Source: Cercophora sp. LCS_1 (taxonomy: Eukaryota > Ascomycota > Sordariomycetes > Sordariales > Lasiosphaeriaceae). From it: DNA of 64,000 bases. This document shows positions 53,992 to 64,000 of the stretch, piece after piece (the stretch's first letter is position 1; each line of letters starts with the position of its first letter). The translations under genes and the position numbers were made by a program. Location: positions 1 through 64,000 of the forward strand of contig JAPZLL010000039.1 in assembly GCA_036250225.1 (NCBI GenBank). The letters are read 5' to 3'. The notes under the pieces were generated by a model, which saw only the letters and a list, made by a program, of their open reading frames with translations, did no database searches and was not told where the DNA came from.

Positions 53992-54726
53992 ATGCCGGCT
54001 TTCACCCTCTACGGCTCTCGTGGTTCGACAAACACGGACCGCGTCCGCCTGACCCTCGCCGAAGGCGGCTTCACTGATTACGAACTCGTGCTCCTAAACC
54101 TCCAAAAGGGAGAACAAAAGGTGAGCCGCTGTTGTTCCCATCTTTCCTCCCTCCCACACGGAAGATGTTCAACCTCGATACAGTCCCAAGACAACCTATC
54201 CCGCCACCCCTTTGGCAAAATCCCCGTCATCGTCTTCCCCTCTGGCTTCACCCTCTACGAAAGCCGCGCAGTCTGCAAGTACCTCGCTCGGAAATACTCC
54301 TTTCCCCTCCTGCCCTCTGATTCTGCCGTCGAGGCCGCCGCGCTGCTCGATCAGGCCCAATCAGTCGAGATGCACTACTTTGCCGAGCCCGCTGGTAGGA
54401 TTGCATTCGAAAAATTCGCCAAAAGATTCATGGGGCTGCCTCCAGATGATGCCGTGGTTTCCCAGGCGCTGCAGGTGGTGGAGACCTTTTTCGACGTGGC
54501 GGAGCGGCTGTTGAAGGAGAGGGAATATATGGCTGGGGGTGAGTTCACGGTTGTGGATATCTTTTACATCCCCTTGATTCAGAGGCTCTTTGCGTGCGGG
54601 TACGGAGATGTCGTGCGGAGTCGCGAGAATGTAGGTGCTTGGTGGGACCGTTGTGTGAGTAGGCCAGCAATAAAAAAGATGTTGGCTGAGGATAGGGAGG
54701 CTGCTGCTGCTGCTGCTCGCGTGTAA
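53992..54726 (+). CDS. Glutathione S-transferase-like protein
   Basis: Exons 53992-54120 and 54184-54726 give 223 aa. The first exon has the thioredoxin-fold start FTLYGSRGSTNTDRVRLTLAE. The 63-bp intron is a multiple of three and open, but splicing it restores the standard GST order EQK-SQDNLSRHPFGKIPVIVF and then LYESRAVCKYLARKY, the glutathione-binding ESRA region. The C-terminal helical domain includes EYMAGGEFTVVDIFYIP, the N-capping box of the GST fold. Likely a phi- or theta-like enzyme of the cytosol. An Ala run at the end comes from a CTG/GCT repeat. Divergent from the Zn2Cys6 gene, which may regulate it. Confidence 0.85.
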   Translation: MPAFTLYGSRGSTNTDRVRLTLAEGGFTDYELVLLNLQKGEQKVSRCCSHLSSLPHGRCSTSIQSQDNLSRHPFGKIPVIVFPSGFTLYESRAVCKYLARKYSFPLLPSDSAVEAAALLDQAQSVEMHYFAEPAGRIAFEKFAKRFMGLPPDDAVVSQALQVVETFFDVAERLLKEREYMAGGEFTVVDIFYIPLIQRLFACGYGDVVRSRENVGAWWDRCVSRPAIKKMLAEDREAAAAAARV

Positions 54727-54836
54727 TTAGGATACTAAGGGAGGGTTTGCATTTGCAGCTCGTGCTTCGAGGGCGTGATATAAAATCGCGTAAATGTTAC
54801 CGGAAAAAGGAGAGCGAAAAAGAGAAAAGAAGAAAT

Positions 54837-55019
54837 CGGTCGGCCGGGATTCGGACCCGGGCACTCGTAGTGGTGAAGAGCTCCCTGTCGATCAAGACGC
54901 GCAGGGCCATTTATTTTTTTAACGGGTGCTACTGCTGTACCGGAGTAGCTAGAGCTGGCCCGCCGCCGCCGCTTCAATTCGAACCCTTCCGAGGCGCTTA
55001 CCGCTGCACCACACGACCG
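54837..55019 (-). ncRNA. tRNA-like RNA polymerase III element with long internal insertion (tRNA or SINE)
   Basis: On the minus strand the ends pair as an acceptor stem: CGGTCG at the 5' end with CGACCG at the 3' end. The D-arm region GGTGCAGCGGTAAGCGCC fits the Pol III A box, with GGTG pairing CGCC. Near the 3' end the T-arm CCGGG-TCCGAAT-CCCGG has a perfect stem, with one base off the usual TTCGAAT loop. A variable-arm-like hairpin (CACT-ACG-AGTG) precedes it, as in Leu/Ser tRNAs. Between the D- and T-arms lie over 120 nt, including a second B-box-like GGTTCGAATT. TTTTT follows downstream (54821-54817) as a terminator. Either an intron-rich tRNA gene or a tRNA-derived SINE; the anticodon could not be assigned. 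Confidence 0.5.
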
Positions 55020-55279
55020 TTCAATTGTGTTTGTTGCAATTCGCTCCTTTTCTAAAGCTTACATACCCCCCTCCATGGCCCATGCTTTGCCGGATGGGAT
55101 GAAACCGTTCGGTCGTCCTTCAACATGCAGGTGCTCCATGATCCTGCATCCTTCCACAAACGGTCTAGAGTGATTCCTAGCAGCTATTTTTAGACCCGCT
55201 GCCACATTATAAACCACATCGTGCGAGCTGAAAAGTTTTAGAGCAAAACAACACCCCCGACCTCTCCTTCCCAGACAAA

Positions 55280-56610
55280 ATGGACGGCCTACGAGACCTC
55301 GCAACATCGAGCTTCCAACTGTACAACAAATTCAGAGACCCGATCCCAAAGACTGAAGATGAGAGCAAAATCCAGGTATTTCGAATCTCCTCGTCGGCGA
55401 ATGAAAACCCAGAAATCAGCAACACTTTTGTCCCTGAGGATAGTCTCCCAACACCCACTCGGTACGACGATCCAACCCCCGGCAAACATCCACGCGCAAC
55501 GCTCCAAATGACCATCATCACCCGCGGCCACGACGAAGTGATCGGCATGTCGAAACCCAACTTCCTCCGCCTTTTTGACTCCTACAACCTAGATCCATTC
55601 ACACTCAACTACATCAGCCAAAACTTTTACGGGTTCCATTCATCACTCACGCCCCACAATGGAGCTTACAGTGTACTCATCGGGACAGTCCCGTTTACCA
55701 TTGTCTTTTCATTCAATCCAACCACACTGGCGACTTCAGCTATCCTGCTTGCGAGAGTCTACAACGGTTTAACATCAGGAAAGCAAGTCGTCCAGGAATT
55801 CACACGGATTCTGCAGCAATACGCTGAGAGGGTCGATACCCCTGCGATCCTAGCACTGGTGGCGCTTGTGCATCTGGGGCAATGGCAGGATGGCGTGCTG
55901 TACAAGTCACTCCAAATGATTCGGAGTGCGGAAGATGTCTCGGGGTATGGACCGTCCGGGAGAGCTTCCGAGAGGGTGGATATCGATGATTTGCTGGGCG
56001 TGCAGTGGAGGATTGGGGAGATTGTGCTCGGGTTGGCGAACGTGGATCGGCATCATGACATTGCGCAGTCGTTGTTTGGATATCTTGAGTCGCAGGTGAT
56101 GCGTGGTGGCGGTGATCAGGTTGTTGGGTCCAACGAGGGTCTCGCAGATGTTGTCAATGTCCTTCGTCAGCAGTTTTCTGGCGCGAATTCGACGGCCAAG
56201 TATCTGAGGGAGAGAACCGAGTGCCATTCCGCTGTGGTGAGTTCATCAGAAAGCGTCAAAGGAGAGACTGGCTAACAGGAGTGAAGGCATCTGGCCTCCT
56301 GACACACGAGGACGCCTTGATCAGCATGGAGCAAAACTCATCCATGAAAACTATCGCCGTCGTCACCATGGCATTCCTCCCGGGCACCTTTTTTGCCTCG
56401 CTCTTTGCCATTCCCTCGCTGCAATGGGACCAGTCACCCGTGATACAAAACACCTTTTGGATCTACTGGGTCTTCACCCTCCCCTCCACAGCCATCGTCA
56501 TGGGAATGTGGTACTTCTCCACCCGCGACTGGCGCCAACAAATCCGCGACGCAAAGCGAATCATCATCTCTTCATTCCCCAACAAACAACCCAAAAAAAG
56601 CCAAGTCTAA
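55280..56610 (+). CDS. CorA-like membrane protein
   Basis: Exons 55280-56236 and 56287-56610 give 426 aa. The long soluble N-terminal region includes a coiled C-terminal helix before the splice. After it come ASGLLTHEDALISMEQNSS and MKTIAVVTMAFLPGTFFASLFA, a first membrane helix with the GTF-type turn, then a second helix (FWIYWVFTLPSTAIVMGMWYF) and a basic tail. The first helix is the family's conserved fungal version of CorA; the bacterial GMN selectivity motif is absent, so magnesium transport is not assured. Its stop overlaps the stop of the convergent nitrilase by 4 bp. The splice uses an AAG acceptor, with CTAACAG just before as a possible alternative that runs into a stop. Confidence 0.8.
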
Positions 56611-57653
56611 CTCGCTCGACTGCTGCGCGTCTCTTCCCCATCCTCCTTCTTTTCCTCGACAGCTTGAACCCTCTTCCCAAACTTGTTCACCTTCTCATCC
56701 GCCCAATGCGGCCTCGCATCAAACCCAAACTGCAAAATCTCGGGCCGTTGATAATGCCCCGCGGCATCGATCCAAACCTTGACAACCCCGAGCTGTTCAA
56801 AATCCACCTCGCCCACAACCAACTTCTCCTCGCCACCCGTATGCGGTCCCGCTAAAAACGCACAAAACGGATGCACAACAGCCGACCACCCACCGCCCAA
56901 CTTCACAAAATCCTGCTCGCCCAAATTCTCCCTCATCCACTCCAAACAAGTCTCATCCACATAATTCGACGCGCACACAACAAACACCTGCCCCGTCAAG
57001 GCATGCGCCTTCATCAACGCCTCGATCTGCGCGTCCGCCACACCCTCGAACCCCCTCATCGTTGACAGCGCAGGCCACGCACCAGCATGGATATGCTGTC
57101 CCTGCATGATGAGCGCCTGTCGTGCACCGTTCATGGTGTTCTCCCAGCAGGCCAACCCTCCCAAGTTCCAGCCCAGCTCACCCAGTGGGAAATTCCCGAG
57201 TGTGGCGCCGTCGCCCTGCGCCCAGACCATACGCTCTACGTACGTGGGCTGGAGCTTGCGGTGCACGCCGAGGATGGTGCCGTCGCTGTCGATTGTCACT
57301 TGGGTGTTGAACAGGGTGTGGCCGTTAGCAACGCGCTCGGATACGCCGAGGCTGATGGCTACGCCGGCGCGGCGACACGCGTCTTGGATGGAGGCCATGT
57401 CGGGCCCGTTGGGCTCGACAACGACGCTTTCCTCGGCGTACTTGGCCAGGGCGGGCGCTTGGGTGATGGGTGGGTAGCATTCGATGAAGTATGGGTAGCC
57501 TGGGATGAAGGTTTCGGGGAAGACGAGGAGTTTGATGTCGGACGATGCGGCGTCGTCGATGAGGCGGATGACTTTTTGGATGGTGGCGGATTTGTTCATG
57601 AACACTGGGGCGGCGTGGGCCGCTGCCACTTTGAATTTGGTGATGGGGGGCAT
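56607..57653 (-). CDS. Nitrilase-type carbon-nitrogen hydrolase
   Basis: A single exon of 348 aa. The ATG at 57653 (MPPITKFKVAAAHAAPV) is preferred to an ATG 165 bases upstream because the family starts with this strand. The catalytic triad is complete: Glu47 in FPETFIPGYP, Lys133 in HRKLQPTY and Cys169 in GGLACWEN. The Cys-Trp-Glu context is that of nitrilases, which convert nitriles to acids and ammonia. The C-terminal 25 residues are charged (VQAVEEKKEDGEE). Cytosolic; no leader. Its end overlaps the CorA-like gene on the other strand. Confidence 0.92.
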   Translation of the reverse strand: MPPITKFKVAAAHAAPVFMNKSATIQKVIRLIDDAASSDIKLLVFPETFIPGYPYFIECYPPITQAPALAKYAEESVVVEPNGPDMASIQDACRRAGVAISLGVSERVANGHTLFNTQVTIDSDGTILGVHRKLQPTYVERMVWAQGDGATLGNFPLGELGWNLGGLACWENTMNGARQALIMQGQHIHAGAWPALSTMRGFEGVADAQIEALMKAHALTGQVFVVCASNYVDETCLEWMRENLGEQDFVKLGGGWSAVVHPFCAFLAGPHTGGEEKLVVGEVDFEQLGVVKVWIDAAGHYQRPEILQFGFDARPHWADEKVNKFGKRVQAVEEKKEDGEETRSSRAS

Positions 57654-58100
57654 TGTAGCGATGTGTGTGATGAAGTTGCAATACTGGATGAGATTGTTTG
57701 GTTTAGCAGTGGACGGAAATACAACAGCATTGGATACCCCGCAGTCGGAGACGGAGATGGACATGGAGTCACATGATGGGTGGACCCCCCGGTAGTTGGC
57801 CAAGACTTGTTTTGGCATGGCCTGCGATCTTCATGGAAAACGCCGTATCGGGAAAGATTGGTGTTGCGATTTGACGCTACAAAAGTGGTGAACTGGCTGC
57901 TGCTGGATTTATGTGTCGCGCCCAGACCATCCTGAATGACACCAAGTTACAGCACCCATACAGGGGATCTTGACCAATGCGACTCATCCCAGCCAGTTCT
58001 CCATCGCTGGACAAGAAGTCCCAAAGGCCGGTGGTCTCTGAGGGGATATGGGGAGACTATCCATCCCTCTCCCTTTGATAACCCTAACACCAAAAACCCA
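57654..58100. other. Intergenic gap
   Basis: Upstream of the nitrilase and 3' of the small secreted protein gene. No feature. Confidence 0.45.
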
Positions 58101-58502
58101 TTACTCCACCTCAATCCCCTCGCCCATCCCATCATCACTCAGCAACTCATTAAACTTGCCCTCCCACTTCTCCAGCGTAATTCGCGCATGCCGCACCTGG
58201 ACGAGCGCGTTCTGGAGCCCACCCCACTCGCTTCCGACAACGACGTGCGACCCCAAGCCAATGTCCTCGATAGGGCCCTCCAGCGTTGCCAGCACCAATC
58301 TGACGTTGGTCATGTTCCTCCGAAGTTCCGCAATGTAAGACTTCTGGATCGGACCGGAAACCCAGCCGTAGTCGCCTTCGACGATGACGGTTTGGTTTCC
58401 CCACGGCTCGTGGAGGTGGTCTGGCGGAGGCCGGTTCAAGTTTCGGTCGTGACAGGCCCCCAGGGTGATGAGGGAGAGGAAGCCGACGGCTGGGAACTTC
58501 AT
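58101..58502 (-). CDS. Small secreted protein
   Basis: 133 aa from an ATG at 58502. MKFPAVGFLSLITLGACHD is a signal peptide with a possible lipobox-like Cys; in a fungus this is read as ordinary secretion. The mature part is acidic with few Cys, and has amphipathic helices (SYIAELRRNMTNVRLVLATL). No family recognised. Confidence 0.6.
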   Translation of the reverse strand: MKFPAVGFLSLITLGACHDRNLNRPPPDHLHEPWGNQTVIVEGDYGWVSGPIQKSYIAELRRNMTNVRLVLATLEGPIEDIGLGSHVVVGSEWGGLQNALVQVRHARITLEKWEGKFNELLSDDGMGEGIEVE

Positions 58503-59140
58503 GTTGTCGCTTGCTGATGGGATTGCCGTCCTTGTTTGCCTGCGTTGCGGGTGAAAATGTAAGAACGAAGCGAAGAAAGGAGTCGACGTGGAAAGGAATC
58601 GGCGGGAAAAACCCGTGTCAAACTCTGCGTCATGTGTCCCGAGGTCTCGGTCGGGCCGTGGTTGTGTCACGCCAGTGAGTGGGCTGCCATGATAACTTTA
58701 TTTCAACGTCGACGCGTATCTCCATCTCATTCAGCCGAGAAACACCCAAAAGTGAAGACGCAAAAATAATATCTCGACTCCCAATCAGCAGCGCCTTTGT
58801 CTACACGAGAAGGTGCCGTGCATTGAGAACCATTTCCTGGTCATCTGGAAAGGGGAGCACCAAGTATCACAGCGCAGAGGAGCCAAAGTTATTAACGAAA
58901 GTGAGTGTCCTGTCTATTACCCGTTCGTCTATGTGCCACCGCCGAGTCTATATACAACCCCCGTCTATATACCGCCTGCTGTTGCAAGCCACGTCGTTAT
59001 TACCGCCGATTACCGCCAAAATGGGTCATAGCTCATTAATGTCATAAAGCCGCCTTGATCATGAAAGCCATCCCAAGACCGCCCAGTGAGAGAGAGTAAG
59101 AATGTGAAAAGGGAGAAGCGTCAGACCAGAGGTCTGTCGC
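58503..59140. other. Intergenic gap
   Basis: No gene supported between the small secreted protein and the copper amine oxidase. GTCTATATAC and a related TCTATATACCG unit are repeated near 58947 and 58969. Confidence 0.45.
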
Positions 59141-61527
59141 TTAGAGGGTGATAATGGGGAGGACCTTGGTCGCGGGCTCCTCGAGCTCGATGCGGCAAGT
59201 GCCCACGGTGTTGCCATAGTCCTCATACTCGAGGCCCTCCTTGCCGGCGACGAGCCAGCGGCGGTTGCGGAGATCACCCTCCTGGGCACGGTCGTTGAAG
59301 TTCTGGGGCGCAAAGACAATGTTGCTGACAGCCTCGGAGAAGAGGGTGACGGGGACATCCTCAGAGCGGGTGAAGTGGTGCATGCCGAGGTTGAACCAGA
59401 CAGTGATGTCCTCATCTTCGACGCTCTCGCCATCGAAGAACTTGGCGAACTCCTGCTGGGGAGCCTGGGAGAGGTGGATGTTCTGCCACGAGTTGGCATA
59501 TGGCTCGTTGTCGTGGACGCGCGTGACGGCAAGGTTGGACTTGAGGAGGGTCGATGAGCCCTTGCTGAAGGGAGAGTCCTTGATGCTGAGGTGGATGTTG
59601 CTCTTGCCGGGGACGATGCGGTAGCCGCGCTTCTCACCCCACTTGTTGGTCTTCTCGCTGACAACCGAGTACATGGCCTGGCCGTTGGCGGCCCAGTTGA
59701 ACTGCTGCTCCTCCTTCATGAGGCTGGCCTCAAGCTCCATCTGCTCAAAGGTGCCGAGCTCGGGGAACCACGGCTGAGTCTGGTTCTTGACAATGAGGTC
59801 AGTCACCTGAAGGCTGTTCTTGGTGTCGAGGATGTCAAAGTCGGCCTTGAAGGTGAGCACGTGGTCGTGGTACGAGCCCTGGGTGCCCTCGTGGATGCGG
59901 GGACCGAAGCTGCTCTGGTTCTTGTAGTAGGGAGAGCTCTGGAGATAGCCGGACGCGCGGACCTCGACCTCGATGGAGCCGTCGACGTTAAAGCCAAAGT
60001 TGAACATGTAGTCGTAGTTGCCGATGGTGGCGATGTGGCGAGCCCAGAGCGAGGAGCCCTTGACGGTGCCGAGATTGGAGAAACCGTAGTCGTTGGAAGA
60101 GCCATAGCGGTGACGAGCGACAGGGTAGCCAGAGTCAGACTCGAACAAGCAGATAGCCTGGGGGTGAACCTCGGTGCCGCGGCCCTCGGGGTAGCTGGCG
60201 TTCAGCATGGTGGCGCCGAAGGGGCAGTCGAAACCCTCAACGAGAGTGGCCGAGTAGGTGCCGATGCTGTAGTAGGTGTCGTGGTAGACAGTGTTGGCGG
60301 CCTTGGGCTGGTAACCGGCATACTGAGCAGCGGCCTCCTGGAGAGAGAGCTCGTAGAGAACACGCTCACCCTTGAACTTGATGTCATAGAAGAAGAGACC
60401 GAGGGTGCGGGTGAAGGCCATGTAGAAAGACCAGCCCATGTACTCGACATACTGGTTCTCGACATCGAGCTTGTAGCGCTTGCCGCCGATCTCGATGCTC
60501 TGGGGAGCGAGGCGGTCCTCCAAGTCGCGAACACCCATCTCCTCGTTGAGCTTGACAAGACCCCACTCCTGGTCACGGGTCTGGGGGAACTCGTTCTTGA
60601 TCTCGCCGGCATCGTAGGCAGCGCGGAACTCGGCAACGGTGGGGAAGAAACGCTCGTTGGTGACAATGCCACGCAGAGTGTACTTGCTGGGGTCGGTGCC
60701 GGGGATGTCCAGGATGACGTAGAAGTCGATGGGAGTGAGGTACGAGGCAAGACCAGGGTAGCGGAACATGACAGTGCGGAAAGCAGTGGTGCCATCGAGA
60801 GAGACGGGAGTGGGCGTGGTGGCGACAATGTTGGTCCTGTTGTCGCCGGAGCCGTAGTAGACACCACCAAAGAGAGCCTCGGTGATGTCGGCGATCTCCT
60901 CCATGGTCTTGATCAGAAGGGGCTCAGAGAGTCTGCTGCGCTTTCCATCGAAGTAGCGGGCGTTGTAGGGGACCTCGCCGCGTTTCGCGCCGTTGAAGAT
61001 GTAGTCGAGCTTCTCGATCTTGGTCGAGGGGCCAACAGGAAGAGGGCCAACCATGTACTCCTGGGAGACGGGCTCGGGCTTCGCGCCCTCGAAGATGACG
61101 ACACGGGCATACTTGGCGGGCTGAACACCCTCACCATCGATGTAGGGGAGGACAGCAGTCTTGTTGGTGTCTGTCGAATCGCATTAGTCAGTCGGTTCAT
61201 CGGAGCCAGAAACCAGGGAAACTCACGCAGAGTGTCCATGAAGTAGACATAGTTGTCGGTGGCAACGGCCTTGGAGGGCTCAGTGAGGTTGAAGCCGGAC
61301 TCAGGAGCGTGGATGAGGTCCCAGACGGCGACAGTGTCCTCGTGGGTGATCTGAGACCAGGGGTTCACCTTGGGGGCCTTGACGGTCGGAGCAGCGTCGT
61401 AGATACCGCAGGTCCTGGCTTCGTTGAGGGTGCTGCTGAGAGTGCGCTTCCAGAAGCTGGCGTCCGGCCGAGCGAGGGCAGGGGCAGCAGCGGCCAAAAT
61501 GGCCACCGCGAGGGACTGGGTAAGCAT
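59141..61527 (-). CDS. Copper amine oxidase, secreted
   Basis: Exons 61527-61227 and 61170-59141 give 776 aa. Signal peptide MLTQSLAVAILAAAAPALA. The TPQ cofactor site is Tyr486 in IGNYDYMFNF (consensus N-Y-D/E-Y). Copper ligands fit the YHDHV pair and a third His in GMHHFTRSEDVP near the C-terminus. The catalytic base Asp is expected in the upstream FRYPGLASYLTPIDFY-type block. The enzyme oxidises primary amines to aldehydes with release of ammonia and hydrogen peroxide, giving access to amines as nitrogen source. Very strong codon bias (C/G third position) suggests high expression and creates a 551-aa antisense open frame. The only intron is 56 bp. Confidence 0.93.
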
Positions 61528-64000
61528 CGTGACTTATCGAGCTGTCAGGAGATGCTTTGCTCAGGAGGGAGGTGTGAGAAGAAGTGTGAGGAGGATGGTG
61601 ATTTCAAAACTTCTGTCCGGGAGCAGAGTGGCCGGTCTTATACCTGAGAAACGCAACTCGGATTCTGCGTGCTGTCCCGATGCCCCGGGAGTGCCGCCCA
61701 CACATCGGAACGTGAAGTCCAAGCTACCGCCCCGAGATCCAGAGATAAGAATACTGAGGTTGGCAGTATTGAAACCGCCCGGCTTGGCGCGTGGAGTGTC
61801 GTGATAACCGTTGCGTTGTTCGGGACCCTCGCATCCCAGATCAAGGAATCCTTGGGACCTTCTCCGCAAAGTCGGTCAGCCACATGCAATCCTCTGCATG
61901 TACTCCAGTGCGCCCACTCCCACCCCACGTTCCCCAATCCATCCTTCCACGGACAGAGCAAACATTGACCGGGAAATGCTGCAAGTGTTTGCCTGACTCT
62001 CCGTCAACCAGACAACCGAGAGCCCGGAGTTTCCGCCAAGGGTCTCAGCCATGTGTTCTCAGTCCTCGACATCCGTGACCTCGGGTCGGTGGGTCAGTGG
62101 GTCGGTCTCGCCTCCGGTTCCGTTGACGGTCGGGCAACTCGATGGCGAATGGCTTCGTGCCGATATCTGTGGCTTGGCTTTCGGAATGCTTCCCGCTATC
62201 ACCGCCAAGCACCGACACACGCGTGGCTTGGAGGATTGGTGGGCGACGGTCAGTCTTGGCTGCGGAGACACGAGGAAAACCAGGAACGCTTCGACAGCTA
62301 GGAGACGTGTAATTAGTTGGAGCGCCATGCTGAGTGGGGTTGCTGAAGATCAAGGGTCCCAAGTCCCCACGCTTCCAGAGACGCGGACTCCCAAGAACAA
62401 GAAGTCATCCACACGGCGCACTCTACCAACCAAGCGCTCCCCGCGATGCACTCTACCAATCCGCGTGAGGAACGATAAGCTTGGGCAAGTTGTGGATGAA
62501 GATATTCAATGACCAATTGTTATTCCCCCGGGACCCAGAGCGTCGCCGACCAGTGAGAAAATGCCAAGAACTCTTGTTTCTCAATTAAGGAACAAAGTGC
62601 GGGCTCCACTTGAGAGCTGTCAAGGTTGTCTGCAGACTCGTCCCTCGGCCCCATCAAGTTTGCCAAGGCCGCAAACAGCTCTGGTGGATGCCAGCCGCAG
62701 ATGCGCCAGATACCAACCCCTCTCCGACGGTGAACAGGATTGAGATAGGAGATAACCACCAACATGGAACTGCCTATTGGCTACGGTAGAGCGAGAACGC
62801 ATCCGTCATCCTCTTGGGCGAAGAGGCATTTTTGGTTCTCGGGAATTCGATGCCGGCGGGACACTGACAGCTGAATCTCGTGGACGGAACGGCGTGTCGA
62901 TACCCGCAGCGATATGCCGACCACCGGTGAAGGTAAGATGGGTTTGTCACCGCACGGATCGGGGTAGGGGCCAGAAGAAGGGAGATTGGCTTCAAGATTC
63001 GGGAGTGCGAATCACCAAAGGGCGGCTCTGCTGGATTTGTGTTAGTGGGGGCCAGACTAGAAGAAGCGAGAAGGCGACACACCAGAAGCAAATAGATAAT
63101 AAAGCGAGCTCCCATACCTCTCCCTGGAGTTTCTTTTCGAGAGTTTGGCCCCAGGACCTCTTGCTAGAGAACCATCAAAGTCGAAGAAAGTTGTCTTTGG
63201 GGGGATCTTGGAAGCTATATAGCATTAGCAGACTCTCTTTTCACTTCCAGTCTCCTTCATATCAGCTATCGGTAGGTAGATATCAATGCCCACAAAAGGA
63301 TTGGATGTGAGACCACGGAGGGCAGGAACACTGTCTTAGCTCATGCAGTGTGACGGGGCTACCCGTCGCAACCCGCCACTCAACGCGTCCTGGGGGACTC
63401 ACGACGGTGGTGATATCGATCTCGCCTACGTGGAAGACGCGCCATGAGTGTTGGGTTGCATCGGTCGCGCAATACAAGCACCTCTCAGCGAGATAGCAGG
63501 TCCATCTTCCGGGCATATCACCAAGGCAGGAGGAGCGATGGCAGATAGCGTCAAAACACTTAGCGCGACGTGAGATCGAGGCGTTGATTCAGACGTAAGG
63601 GGTCTTACCAATAACTAGGGCGGCTGTTTGAACACCACCGGTTGAGAACCGGAAAGTGGCCGGCCGAAAGCCACAAGAACACCCGACGCATCGGAATGGG
63701 GGCGGGATCGCTGAGGGCTTCATGTTCGCGCCTTCCTCCCTTGGATGGGTTGCGGGAGCGCTTGCTGCTGATAAGGAATCGTATGTTGGACCAGCCCAGA
63801 CGGGGAAGGCACGCAAAAGCATGTCAGAGCCTCCACCCCAACCCAAATGATCACTTGACTCCCAGTCGGGCTCCCAACTACGAACTTTCTAGCAAAGGAA
63901 ACAGTCTCGTCTAATCGAATTTTCCAACCTGTTGGTCTTGGTTGATTGCGCCGTTGAAAAGGTGTCCTTGGCGCAACGGAAGACTGTCTTGTGCGAGGTC
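61528..64000. other. Right end of window, no supported gene
   Basis: About 2.5 kb upstream of the copper amine oxidase. Short ORFs on both strands lack motifs. Two things were noted: a partly duplicated sequence at 62419-62462 (GCACTCTACCAA twice), resembling a tRNA D-arm on the minus strand but lacking a B box, and a minus-strand Cys-rich frame at about 63560-63283 (CYLAERCLYC and CSCP) for which no start or splice could be found. Confidence 0.45.

Noticed and set aside
57087..57776. 229-aa plus-strand ORF
   Set aside because: Antisense to the nitrilase, including its catalytic blocks.
59591..61246. 551-aa open frame on the plus strand
   Set aside because: It is exactly antisense to the copper amine oxidase and is explained by that gene's C/G third-position bias; composition is Val/Gly/Leu-rich with no domain.
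62419..62462. tRNA-like D-arm sequence, twice
   Set aside because: No B box or acceptor-stem pairing within range; treated as chance or old relic.
63283..63560. Cys-rich minus-strand frame
   Set aside because: No ATG in frame, and the best upstream donor gives a stop in the joined frame; could be part of a gene but not supportable.
1..64000. CRISPR arrays, operons or ribosome-binding sites
   Set aside because: The window is eukaryotic; spacing, introns and codon use exclude a bacterial interpretation, and no regular spacer array is present.

Overview
This is a nuclear segment of a filamentous ascomycete, most likely a sordariomycete. Genes are separated by gaps of 0.2-1.5 kb. Most have short GT-AG introns (about 46-112 bp), many with CTAAC-like branch sites. 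The gene families are typical of such genomes: HET-domain proteins, a UstYa (DUF3328) protein, fungal 7TM proteins, a Zn2Cys6 regulator, a fungal opsin, DUF1295, a CorA-like protein and secreted Cys-rich proteins. Exon models were derived by hand from reading frame, splice signals and phase. Families were assigned from recognised motifs, with no database search.

Layout. 1-1.6 kb is transposon debris: a truncated Fot1/pogo-like transposase interrupted by a solo LTR that still has a perfect 5-bp target duplication. 1.8-17 kb holds a four-helix membrane protein, a DUF1295 enzyme, a dynamin-like GTPase, a microbial-type poly(ADP-ribose) glycohydrolase, a subtilisin-type protease, a frameshifted small ORF and a small secreted Cys protein. 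18-21 kb is a broken HET gene. 21.2-26.9 kb is the most interesting block: a UstYa-family protein, a PTH11-like 7TM protein, a microbial-type rhodopsin, and divergent from the rhodopsin a small protein made of repeated Cys-Pro modules. GATC/GATCGA motifs of the light-response type lie in front of both members of this last pair. 27-37 kb has a decayed membrane-protein gene, a GH43 glycosidase, an F-box protein and an intact HET gene. 36.7-48.6 kb has a large protein of unknown function with a possible pore-former-like C-terminus, an MFS transporter, an amidase relic, a secreted Cys-rich protein, another decayed membrane-protein gene and an alpha/beta hydrolase. 50-62 kb has a four-repeat hemopexin-like protein, an NmrA-like protein, a Zn2Cys6 regulator, a GST, a tRNA-like Pol III element, a CorA-like protein tail-to-tail with a nitrilase, a small secreted protein and a copper amine oxidase. 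The last 2.5 kb has no gene I can support.

How the genes fit together. This does not look like one pathway. Two themes stand out. First, a probable photobiology pair: rhodopsin plus Cys-Pro repeat protein sharing a divergent promoter region. Second, self/non-self and stress functions (two HET genes, a dynamin-like GTPase and a protease) in a region where at least four genes carry stop codons or frameshifts, as expected for fast-evolving accessory chromatin.
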